This document shows positions 1 to 6,591 of a DNA stretch of 33,127 bases, piece by piece. Where the stretch lies: contig JAFGNR010000326.1 in the NCBI GenBank assembly GCA_016926915.1, positions 1 to 33,127 on the forward strand, written 5' to 3'. A model generated the notes under the pieces. The model saw only the letters and a program-made list of their open reading frames with translations. It searched no databases and had not been told where the DNA came from. A program made the translations under genes and the position numbers. The DNA comes from Anaerolineae bacterium. GTDB taxonomy: Bacteria > Chloroflexota > Anaerolineae > B4-G1 > SLSP01. The number at the start of each line of letters is the position of its first letter. The stretch's first letter is position 1.

Positions 1-402
1 AGCCGGAATGACGCCCAACGTGACGAAAGTCTCCGGCGCTTCCCAGTGATGATTGAAGATGCGCGTGCCCGCATACGTCGTGGCCCGTTCCGCCGTCGTG
101 ATGCCCACCAGGCGACAGCGCGCCTCCTCTGACATCAGCGGGTGCGTGCCCAACGCGACCAGGAAATCCAGGGCGGCGACGCGCTCCCGGAGCAGGTGGT
201 TGAGCAACCGGAACAGCAACGGGAGCGGCGCCGTGCGGGTGCTATCGGGGATGATGACCAGGACACGCTCCCCCGCTCGAACGGCGCTTTCCAGACCCTT
301 TGCCAGGATGGCGTGGACTTCGGCAGGACTCAGGCAAGTAGCTGGCGGGTCGCCGGTGGAGGCAAGCGCCCCGGCGCTTTGCGTAGGGACAGAGACGTTC
401 AC
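1..402 (-). CDS. LarA-like (DUF2088) nickel-pincer racemase family protein, 3' part missing
   Basis: The reverse strand is open from a GTG at 402 to the left edge, giving the first 134 residues of a protein that continues outside the window. The N-terminal part carries the sequence IIPDSTRTAPLP (about residues 53-64), matching the DxTRxxP motif of LarA-type proteins, then LVALGTHPLMSEEA (about 85-98), matching the GTHxxM segment that holds a catalytic His in lactate racemase, and a NHH segment near residue 121. LarA family members racemise or epimerise alpha-hydroxy acids using a nickel-pincer nucleotide cofactor in the cytoplasm; the substrate here is unknown. The start overlaps the stop of the upstream HAD gene as GTGA, so the two are probably translationally coupled. 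The GTG start is chosen because of this overlap and because the family N-terminus begins shortly after it. The C-terminal domain cannot be judged. Confidence 0.8.
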   Translation of the reverse strand, partial: MNVSVPTQSAGALASTGDPPATCLSPAEVHAILAKGLESAVRAGERVLVIIPDSTRTAPLPLLFRLLNHLLRERVAALDFLVALGTHPLMSEEARCRLVGITTAERATTYAGTRIFNHHWEAPETFVTLGVIPA

Positions 403-1295
403 CGGTCCAGCTCCCAAGGGGGGAGTTCCGGCAGGAGCGCCTCGAATTCCGCGATACGCGCGGCTTCGTACCCCCCTGCATACTCCCCGTCCAAGAACCT
501 GGCGGCGGCCTCCTCATGGAAACGCTGCCACGCTTCCGCCTCATGGCCCGGCAAGATGGGGTAGAACAGGGCAGCGTTGGCCTTGGCGGCGCGCATATCG
601 CCCGGCGCATCCCCAATCATCAGGATATGCTCAGGAGCATATTTGCCTTTTGCCGCCAGCGCCAGATGCTGTTTCTTCGACCCCATCTCCTGCCCGGCGA
701 TGAGGCGCACATACTGCGCCAGCCCATGTTCCGCCCATTCGCGCTCCAACGCTTCAAGCGGCGTCGCCGAGACCACGATCATATCGGCGCGCCCGGACAG
801 CTGTTGCAGGCTCTCGCGCACGTAGGGGTAGGGACCCACACCGTGGACAATGTCGGCGACGGAGGCATTCACCCCTTCGGTCCAGGCCAGGGCCGTCTCC
901 AGTTCGGCATCCCCGGGATGATCTGCCATGTAAGCGGCCAGCCCGGCGTTGCTCTTGGGATACCCGTCGCTGGCGATGAAGGCCCGTAAACTGGCGGCCT
1001 GGGGCGGGGTGAAGCCCCGCGCCTGTACCTCCAGACGTTCGCGCAGCAGATCGAAGACTTTGACCAACGCGGGCCAGCGATTCACGCCGCGCCATTGCGA
1101 GTAGAGATTCACGAACTCCGCCGCTTCGCGCGCGTATCTGGCCACGGGTTGTAATCCCCAATACTTGATCGTGTTGGGGATGAAGCACTCCTGGTGCTTG
1201 ATTTCCATCGTATCGAACGCGCACCCGTCCGAATCGATGCCGACGAAGAAGTCATGGTCTGGGGTCAACTGCATGAGTTTCTGGGTGTGGGTCAT
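399..1295 (-). CDS. HAD-superfamily hydrolase (predicted phosphatase)
   Basis: The 298-residue product has the four HAD motifs in order. Motif I is IDSDGCAFDT with nucleophile Asp21 and Asp23, motif II is VVSATP with Ser176, motif III is a Lys pair in GSKKQH (207-208), and motif IV is MIGDAPGD (Asp229, Asp233). The long insert between motifs I and II (about residues 30-165) is a cap domain, as in phosphoglycolate-phosphatase-like members. The substrate is probably a small phosphorylated metabolite and cannot be named from sequence. The ATG at 1295 is preferred over an upstream ATG at 1340, because GAGGAG lies just before it and motif I then starts at the usual distance. The gene overlaps the LarA-like gene by 4 bp, which suggests a joint role in hydroxy-acid or sugar-acid metabolism (inference). 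Confidence 0.85.
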   Translation of the reverse strand: MTHTQKLMQLTPDHDFFVGIDSDGCAFDTMEIKHQECFIPNTIKYWGLQPVARYAREAAEFVNLYSQWRGVNRWPALVKVFDLLRERLEVQARGFTPPQAASLRAFIASDGYPKSNAGLAAYMADHPGDAELETALAWTEGVNASVADIVHGVGPYPYVRESLQQLSGRADMIVVSATPLEALEREWAEHGLAQYVRLIAGQEMGSKKQHLALAAKGKYAPEHILMIGDAPGDMRAAKANAALFYPILPGHEAEAWQRFHEEAAARFLDGEYAGGYEAARIAEFEALLPELPPWELDR

Positions 1296-1317
1296 GATCG
1301 CTCCTCGTTTTGGAATG

Positions 1318-1346
1318 ATGATACTCAATTCTGACGCCACTGCAAA
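1318..1346 (-). promoter_or_regulatory. Possible promoter for the HAD/LarA-like pair
   Basis: On the reverse strand TTTGCA (1341-1346) and TATCAT (1318-1323) are 17 nt apart, about 23 nt upstream of the HAD start. The match to sigma-70 consensus is moderate (4/6 and 5/6). Confidence 0.4.
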
Positions 1347-1372
1347 AAGTGGGAACTCACCGCGAGCCGGGT

Positions 1373-1400
1373 TTTACAAGACGAATATCTTTGATATAAT
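1373..1400 (+). promoter_or_regulatory. Strong sigma-70-like promoter with extended -10
   Basis: TTTACA (1373-1378) and a perfect TATAAT (1395-1400) are separated by 16 nt, with TGA directly before the -10 box giving an extended -10. It lies 40 nt upstream of the alpha/beta hydrolase start at 1440, which also has AAGGAG in front of its ATG. Confidence 0.75.
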
Positions 1401-1439
1401 AGGGAAAACGCCCGTATCACGAGCCTGACAAGGAGAATT

Positions 1440-2597
1440 ATGGTGGTCGCTTTCGTCAAACGCACAGCCTCCGCGCGCCGGAGGGTCTTTTCGCTTGCGC
1501 TGGTGCTGGCCGCGGTGCTGGTCGCCTGTAGCCCGGCGCCAAGCCTCACCCCCACGCCATCCCCCACGTCCACGGCGCCCCCTACCCCAACGCCCACACC
1601 GCTCCCCACGGCTACCCCGATGCCCACCCTTACGCCAACGCCTACCGCCACGCCCTCGCCAACGCCGACCCCCAAGCCTACGCACCCGCTGATGATCGAG
1701 GTGATGCGCGAGCAGGTCTATCCCGGCAGCGACATCGTGATCGAGGAGACGCTGGCGCCGGGCGCCAACTACGATCGCTATCTGGCCTCGTATTTATCGG
1801 AGGGTCTCAAGATCTATGCCTTGCTCACCGTGCCGTATGGCGACCCGCCGGAGAGCGGCTGGCCCGCCATCATCTTCAACCACGGATACATTCCCCCCGA
1901 CCAATACCGGACCACGGAGCGATATGTGGCCTACGTGGATGGCTTCGCCCGCAGCGGCTACATCGTCTTCCGGCCCGACTACCGGGGACATGGCAATTCA
2001 GAAGGCGAGCCCTCCAACGCTTATGGGGCAACCGATTATACGGTTGACGTCCTCAATGCCATGGCCTCGGTCCAGCGCCACCCGGCGGCAGACCCGGACC
2101 GGATCGGAATGTGGGGACATTCGATGGGCGGGACGCTGACGCTGCGCGCCATGGTGGTCAATCCGGAGATCAAGGCCGGGGTAATCTGGGCCGGCGTCGT
2201 GGCCTCCTATCCGAATCTGGTGGAACGGTGGCGGGAATGGTCGGCCAGCGCCCCGACGCCGACGCCAGGCGCGCGCAGCGGGCGGCGCTTGTGGGTCGCT
2301 ACGATGTTCGAGGAGTACGGTTCATTCGAGGAGAACCCGGAGTTCTGGGCCGCCATCGATCCTATCACTTACGTGAGCGAGATTTCAGGACCGGTGCAGT
2401 TACACCACGGGACAGCGGATAGCTCCGTACCCGTGGCGCATTCCGAAGAGCTCTTCGCGGCGCTCCAGGAGGAGGGGATCCTTTCCGAGCTCTATATCTA
2501 CCCGGGGGATGATCACAATCTTTCGCCTAGCTTCGGCGCGGCCATGCAGCGCTCGGTGGCCTTCTTCGATGCACACGTGAAGGGGACGGAAGAATAG
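1440..2597 (+). CDS. Secreted lipoprotein alpha/beta hydrolase (prolyl-oligopeptidase-like)
   Basis: This 385-residue protein starts with basic residues, a hydrophobic stretch and a lipobox ending at Cys30 (VLVAC), so it is predicted to be a membrane-anchored lipoprotein. Residues about 33-82 are almost only Pro, Thr, Ser and Ala, a flexible linker typical of Chloroflexota surface proteins. The catalytic domain follows. IIFNHGY (about 144-150) suits the oxyanion loop, GHSMGG contains nucleophile Ser228, [10 protein letters not shown] gives Asp327, and GDDHN gives His359, in the normal order of an alpha/beta hydrolase triad. Such enzymes hydrolyse peptides or esters; the substrate is not deducible. 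AAGGAG precedes the ATG, and a strong extended -10 promoter lies just upstream, so high expression is plausible. It is monocistronic, and the next gene is convergent. Confidence 0.88.
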   Translation: MVVAFVKRTASARRRVFSLALVLAAVLVACSPAPSLTPTPSPTSTAPPTPTPTPLPTATPMPTLTPTPTATPSPTPTPKPTHPLMIEVMREQVYPGSDIVIEETLAPGANYDRYLASYLSEGLKIYALLTVPYGDPPESGWPAIIFNHGYIPPDQYRTTERYVAYVDGFARSGYIVFRPDYRGHGNSEGEPSNAYGATDYTVDVLNAMASVQRHPAADPDRIGMWGHSMGGTLTLRAMVVNPEIKAGVIWAGVVASYPNLVERWREWSASAPTPTPGARSGRRLWVATMFEEYGSFEENPEFWAAIDPITYVSEISGPVQLHHGTADSSVPVAHSEELFAALQEEGILSELYIYPGDDHNLSPSFGAAMQRSVAFFDAHVKGTEE

Positions 2598-2629
2598 AGA
2601 GTCGCCCACGTGTGAAGGTTGGTGAATAA

Positions 2630-2700
2630 GGTTCGTAGTAGCGACTTCAGTCGCTCTTCTCTGCTGTGCGGAAGAACGACTAAAGTCGTTACTACGAACC
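2630..2700. repeat. 71-bp nested palindromic element (REP/BIME-like)
   Basis: Two 30-nt arms (2630-2659 and 2671-2700) are inverted copies matching at 27 of 30 positions around an 11-nt loop. Each arm contains its own small palindrome: AGCGACT-TC-AGTCGCT on the left and AACGACT-AA-AGTCGTT on the right. The three arm differences are all transitions. It sits between two convergent genes and could end transcription from both sides. The architecture resembles dispersed REP-type elements mobilised by RAYT transposases (inference; only one copy is seen here). Confidence 0.75.
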
Positions 2701-2705
2701 CATCA

Positions 2706-3953
2706 TTACGCGGCCGGGGCTTCGGAAGGGGGCGTAGATACCGGGAGAGCGCTGGCCTTTTCGGCGCGTTTCCGCAGCGTCAGCGGCACGACGATGACGC
2801 CGGTGAGCGCCAGCAACGCCAACGCCGCCAGTAGGATAACGCCCACCACGGCCATTGCCGCCTGGAACTGGGGCATCTCCGAAGCCAGCAGGTCCACCGA
2901 CACGCTAGAGGCAGAGATCAGGCCGACGGCGCTGAGATTCCACAGCCCGTGAAAAACGATGGCGACGCCATAGAGCAGCGGCAGCATCCACCGACGGCGT
3001 TTCTGCCAGAAGTAGCCCCATCCCAGACCGGTCAACCCGCAGGTGAGGATATGCATGGCCGTAGCCGGAACACGGGATCCCACGGCCGCGAGCCACTCCG
3101 AAGTTGCTCCCAGACCCATCCCCCCGTTGAGCACACCCTCGACGAGAGCAAAGCCCAATCCGCAGGCCGCCCCCCAGAGAAAGGCAGTCAGCAAGCCAGG
3201 ACGGCGCCAATAGCCAATAACGGCGACCAGCAATGTCTTGACCAGTTCCTCGATAATGGGCGTGGCGACCGCCAGGGTCAGGGCCAACACCCCAATCACC
3301 ACCGGCGACCCCAATACCGCTATCAGATCCTCGGTGGCGGCCATACCCGGCGGCATCTGGGACCAGCGCTCAAACTCCATCAGAAGCCGGTCGACCTCTG
3401 CCTGACCGCCGGGCACGAGTAGGGCCACGGCGATTACGACGACAATGCTGATGAAAAGCGCAACGACCTCGAAGGTAAAAGCCAGCGTGGTAGACGATGC
3501 GCCGGCTGTGGCCATCACGACCACCTGCCTAACGCTGAGGCGGCTTGCACGTCCGGCCGCCAGCAGGCTCCAGGAGAAGAGCGCCAGCGCCGGCAGCACC
3601 ATCGCCAGCACGTGAAAGAAGGCAAACACCGGACGGCTTTGCACCGCCTCCGGGAGCAAGAAGCCGCCCCCCACAATCAGGACCCAGATAGCGACCAGCG
3701 CGGGCCAGGCCTTGGGGAAAAGCAACTCGGCCGGCCGGCCCTGCACCGCGCGAATCCCCATCACGACCCAGACGATGGAAAATCCCAGTCCCAGGAGTCC
3801 CACCATGGCTATCAGGACCGCAGCCAGGGCAGCATCCACCGCCGGTATGAGGGGAAGGATGAACCCGAATAGGAGCAGGCCCGCACTCAACAGGCCGATA
3901 AGGGCGGCGCCAACAATTGCCGCTAACCAGGCTACACGTTTCGTTTGCGTCAT
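2706..3953 (-). CDS. PrsW-like glutamic intramembrane protease family protein
   Basis: The 415-residue product is a polytopic membrane protein with roughly nine or more hydrophobic segments. The conserved cluster of the PrsW/CPBP clan is visible: IIEELVK (Glu235, Glu236, Lys239), GFALVEGV (Glu272), ATAMHILTCGL (His301) and VFHGLWN (His335). In this clan the glutamates and histidines form an intramembrane active site, and PrsW in Bacillus cleaves an anti-sigma factor; whether this protein is proteolytic is inference. The ATG at 3953 is supported by GGAGG 7-8 nt upstream. It is transcribed leftward behind the terminator of the DsbA-cyclophilin gene, so it appears to be monocistronic. I saw no convincing promoter in the short gap. 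The C-terminal tail after the last helix is Ala/Pro-rich and short. Confidence 0.8.
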   Translation of the reverse strand: MTQTKRVAWLAAIVGAALIGLLSAGLLLFGFILPLIPAVDAALAAVLIAMVGLLGLGFSIVWVVMGIRAVQGRPAELLFPKAWPALVAIWVLIVGGGFLLPEAVQSRPVFAFFHVLAMVLPALALFSWSLLAAGRASRLSVRQVVVMATAGASSTTLAFTFEVVALFISIVVVIAVALLVPGGQAEVDRLLMEFERWSQMPPGMAATEDLIAVLGSPVVIGVLALTLAVATPIIEELVKTLLVAVIGYWRRPGLLTAFLWGAACGLGFALVEGVLNGGMGLGATSEWLAAVGSRVPATAMHILTCGLTGLGWGYFWQKRRRWMLPLLYGVAIVFHGLWNLSAVGLISASSVSVDLLASEMPQFQAAMAVVGVILLAALALLALTGVIVVPLTLRKRAEKASALPVSTPPSEAPAA

Positions 3954-4010
3954 GTTCTATACCTCCGTCCCAGCATCACACCCTGCGTGATTATCGACAG
4001 AATCCGGCAA

Positions 4011-4041
4011 AAGAAAAGGGGATAGAGTCTCCTCTATCCCC
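4011..4041 (-). terminator. Rho-independent terminator of the DsbA-cyclophilin gene
   Basis: GGGGATAGAG (4018-4027) and CTCTATCCCC (4032-4041) form a perfect 10-bp stem with a 4-nt loop. Read on the reverse strand it is followed by TTTTCTT, 22 bp after the stop at 4063. Confidence 0.85.
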
Positions 4042-4062
4042 CCTGTTTTCTCACGGAGCCGC

Positions 4063-5325
4063 TCAGTTTTCGACGATGGTAACGCTTTCGACGCGGTCGC
4101 GAGTCACGCCCTCGACGCCCACCGCCGTCTGCACCAATTGCTCGATGACTTCCTTCCCTTCGATGACCTCGCCGATCAAGGGGAAGTTGCCGCTCAGGCT
4201 GGCGGCATCGGCGCCCAGGGAGAAGAAGAACTGCCCGTTGGGCACCATGCCGAACAGACCGGCGCGGTCGAAGGTACCCTGCACCTCGCCGCCGCAGTAA
4301 TACCCCGGCGCGCCATTACCGGTGTTCGTGGGATCCCCGGCTACCGCCGCGAACCCCTCTTGCACGAAGAAAAACTCGGTGTTGTCGTACCAGCCTTCAC
4401 GCGCCAGGAAGAGGAAATTGTTCACGTGGGTCGGCGCCACGTTCGGCAGCAGCGATACGACGATATCCCCCTTGGTTGTGGTCAACGTCACCACATATTC
4501 GGCATCGCTATCAACGGTCATGGCCGGGATCTCGGCGTATTGTCGCTCGCGCAAGGCCAGAAGAGAATCCAGCACCGGCAAGAACGCCTCCAACCCCTGG
4601 TAAGAAAGCCCGTATTGCTGGGTAGGGTAAAGAAGTCCCTCGAAGACAAACGAAGGCGTGCCCGGCAGCTGGATGTCTTGCGACTCCTGCAGCTGCGCCT
4701 CAATCTTCGGCACATGCACATCCTCGTCCAACTCGCGATCGAATTGCTCCACATCCAGCCCCAACTCTTCGGCGTAATCGCTCATTTTGACTCGCGCTTC
4801 GTCCACCGAAAGCGCATTCCACTCGTCGACGCGCCCGAAGAGCAAATTGTACATTTCCCAGAATTTACCCTGCGCGCCGGCAGCTTCAACAGTTTCGGCT
4901 GTGACCATGGCCTTGTCGTGAAAGCTCAACGGGAAGTGACGGTAGACCAGGCGAATATTGGGATGGGCTTTCAAGAACTCGTCGAGGATCGGCACCACGG
5001 CAGAGCAGCCGGGGCACTGAAAATCGGCGTACTCGATCAACGTGATTTCTGCCTCGCCATCGCCGGCGCTCTTGACCCAATCGTCCTCGGTGACGGGACT
5101 CACGGGCAGGGTCATGTCGACGACTTCGCAAATTCCCGGTTCCACCGGCAATTCATCATTGGCGGTCGCCGTCTCTTCCGTGGGCGCCGCAACCGTCTCC
5201 TCGGTGGGGATTTCGGTCGGCTCCGGGCTCGGTTCCGGTGTGGCGGGTTCCGTCGGACTACAGGCACTCAACAGTAAAACAACGGCCATCAAGATGGCCG
5301 TAAATGCCACGAACTTCCGTTTCAT
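4063..5325 (-). CDS. Lipoprotein with DsbA-like thioredoxin domain fused to a cyclophilin-like domain
   Basis: The 420-residue protein has a signal peptide with lipobox LLSAC (Cys22) and an acidic Pro/Thr/Glu linker (about 24-60). A DsbA-like domain (about 75-260) carries the redox motif CPGC (104-107) and the cis-proline loop PGTP (221-224). A cyclophilin-type domain follows (about 277-420). It should act outside the membrane in oxidative folding of exported proteins. The cyclophilin part keeps the AGDPTNTGNGAPGY and NGQFFF segments, but the position of the catalytic Arg of CypA (FHR) is Phe320 and the usual Gln is Val328, so isomerase activity is doubtful. The ATG at 5325 is chosen because GAGGAG precedes it and the signal peptide starts there; an open extension to 5535 lacks both. 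It is monocistronic, with its own promoter and terminator. Confidence 0.9.
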   Translation of the reverse strand: MKRKFVAFTAILMAVVLLLSACSPTEPATPEPSPEPTEIPTEETVAAPTEETATANDELPVEPGICEVVDMTLPVSPVTEDDWVKSAGDGEAEITLIEYADFQCPGCSAVVPILDEFLKAHPNIRLVYRHFPLSFHDKAMVTAETVEAAGAQGKFWEMYNLLFGRVDEWNALSVDEARVKMSDYAEELGLDVEQFDRELDEDVHVPKIEAQLQESQDIQLPGTPSFVFEGLLYPTQQYGLSYQGLEAFLPVLDSLLALRERQYAEIPAMTVDSDAEYVVTLTTTKGDIVVSLLPNVAPTHVNNFLFLAREGWYDNTEFFFVQEGFAAVAGDPTNTGNGAPGYYCGGEVQGTFDRAGLFGMVPNGQFFFSLGADAASLSGNFPLIGEVIEGKEVIEQLVQTAVGVEGVTRDRVESVTIVEN

Positions 5326-5355
5326 GTGTATACTCCTCATGACCAATTTAGCAGA

Positions 5356-5383
5356 ATTATACCACCAAAATTCTTCGAAACAA
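5356..5383 (-). promoter_or_regulatory. Promoter of the DsbA-cyclophilin gene
   Basis: On the reverse strand TTGTTT (5378-5383) and a perfect TATAAT (5356-5361) are 16 nt apart, about 30 nt upstream of the start codon at 5325. Confidence 0.55.
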
Positions 5384-5501
5384 GCCTTTGCCGGTGAAAA
5401 CCAGGCGCTTATCCTTCTCCATTCCGCTACAAAAGGCTCACAGATACACACGGATGAACACCGACTCCTCTGTGTACCCCACCTACGATCCGAGATCTCA
5501 A

Positions 5502-5542
5502 CACAGAGATTCACAGAGACGTCACGGAGATGCACAGAGGGG
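5502..5542. repeat. Short imperfect tandem repeat, CACAGAGA units
   Basis: Four units of 10-11 bp begin with CACAGAG or CACGGAG (5502, 5512, 5523, 5533). CTCTGTGT at 5468-5475 is an inverted copy of ACACAGAG at 5501-5508. The element fills the end of the non-coding gap 5326-5550, which otherwise shows only the promoter of the leftward gene. Confidence 0.5.
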
Positions 5543-5550
5543 ATTCGGCA

Positions 5551-6591
5551 TTATTTCGCGGCGGGCCGGGATTTAGTCTTCGAACCAGGGGGCCAGAACG
5601 GCGGGCGTTCCATGCGCCACAAGGCATAGCCTCCGGCTGCTACGGTCAAGCCGCCAACGGTGTAGCTCTCCCAGACCCCGGCCTGGGTCACGAACAGGGC
5701 CGCCAATCCCAGCAGGAAAGCCACGATGTAGAGCACTAACACCGCCTCCCGCCGCGTAAGACCGGCATAGGTCAGGCGGTGCGAGGAGTGGTCGGTGCCG
5801 GGCGTCGTCAGGGGATTCAATCTGCGCCGTAAACGCGAGAGGGTGACGAGGGTCGTATCGAAAATGGGCACCCCAAGCACGAAGAGCGGAATCATCCAGG
5901 TGACGAAGGGGACGTTGTTCGGGAAACCGATCTTGATGCCAATCGCCGCCAGCATGAAGCCCAGGAAAAGGCTGCCCGAATCTCCCATGAAGATCGTGGC
6001 CGGGTTCCAATTGTAGATGAGGAAGCCAATACAGGCGGCGGCGACCGCGATCGACAGGGCGCCGACCAGATATTGGCCGGTAAAGGCGCACATCAGCGCG
6101 AAATGGGCCGCCGCGATGGCCGCGATGCCCCCGGAAAGGCCATCCATGTTATCCAGCAGGTTCAGGGCATTGGTAATCCCCACGACCCACAAGACGGTCG
6201 CCCCGTAATTCAACAGCGGAATGCGCAGGGTGGAAATCGAAACGCGGGTGAGCAACAGCAACCCGACGGCGATAAACTGTCCCCCCAGCTTGACCCAGGG
6301 ACTGAGCGTGAAACGATCATCCCAGAATCCCATGAACGAGACCAGGGAAGCGCCCAGCAGAATGCCAAAGAGCTGGTCGAGATTGTATTCCCGGCCGAGA
6401 AACAGGGTGACGATGAGAGTGCTCAAGAAGATCGCCACACCTCCCAAACGAGGCGTGGCGATCGTGTGTACTTTGCGAGAAGGGTCCGGCTGGTCAATGG
6501 CGTTGAGCCGCAGACCCAGCCGCCGCGCCAGCGGCGTTCCCACCACCGCCAGAAACAGCACGCCGGCGAACACCAGCAGGTACGTTGTCAT
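5551..6591 (-). CDS. Undecaprenyl-phosphate glycosyl-1-phosphate transferase (WecA/TagO/MraY family)
   Basis: This 346-residue polytopic membrane enzyme has the family motifs in order: WDD (Asp91-92), NALNLLDNMDGLSGG (141-155), FMGDSGSLFLG (Asp204), VPIFDT (Asp245) and HSSHRL (268-273). The last motif is typical of the WecA/TagO branch, not MraY. The enzyme transfers a sugar 1-phosphate, usually GlcNAc-1-P, from a UDP-sugar to undecaprenyl phosphate at the cytoplasmic face, starting polymer synthesis for the cell envelope. The exact sugar is not deducible. Its ATG overlaps the TGA of the upstream O-antigen-ligase-like gene by one base (TGATG), and AGGAG lies just upstream, so the two are translationally coupled. 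Both probably serve the same surface polysaccharide or protein-glycosylation pathway. Confidence 0.9.
   Translation of the reverse strand: MTTYLLVFAGVLFLAVVGTPLARRLGLRLNAIDQPDPSRKVHTIATPRLGGVAIFLSTLIVTLFLGREYNLDQLFGILLGASLVSFMGFWDDRFTLSPWVKLGGQFIAVGLLLLTRVSISTLRIPLLNYGATVLWVVGITNALNLLDNMDGLSGGIAAIAAAHFALMCAFTGQYLVGALSIAVAAACIGFLIYNWNPATIFMGDSGSLFLGFMLAAIGIKIGFPNNVPFVTWMIPLFVLGVPIFDTTLVTLSRLRRRLNPLTTPGTDHSSHRLTYAGLTRREAVLVLYIVAFLLGLAALFVTQAGVWESYTVGGLTVAAGGYALWRMERPPFWPPGSKTKSRPAAK

Noticed and set aside
53-703. A 216-codon rightward open frame at the left edge
   Set aside because: It is antisense to the LarA-like and HAD genes, which show clear motifs; the Arg/Pro/Ser-rich product is typical of shadow frames in GC-rich DNA.
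1530-1690. The C/A-rich repetitive DNA of the alpha/beta hydrolase as a microsatellite or CRISPR-like array
   Set aside because: It is in frame and encodes the Pro/Thr linker of a lipoprotein; there are no regular repeats with spacers.
4138-5277. A 379-codon rightward open frame opposite the DsbA-cyclophilin gene
   Set aside because: The opposite strand has a signal peptide, CPGC and a cyclophilin domain with promoter and terminator; this frame has no motif.
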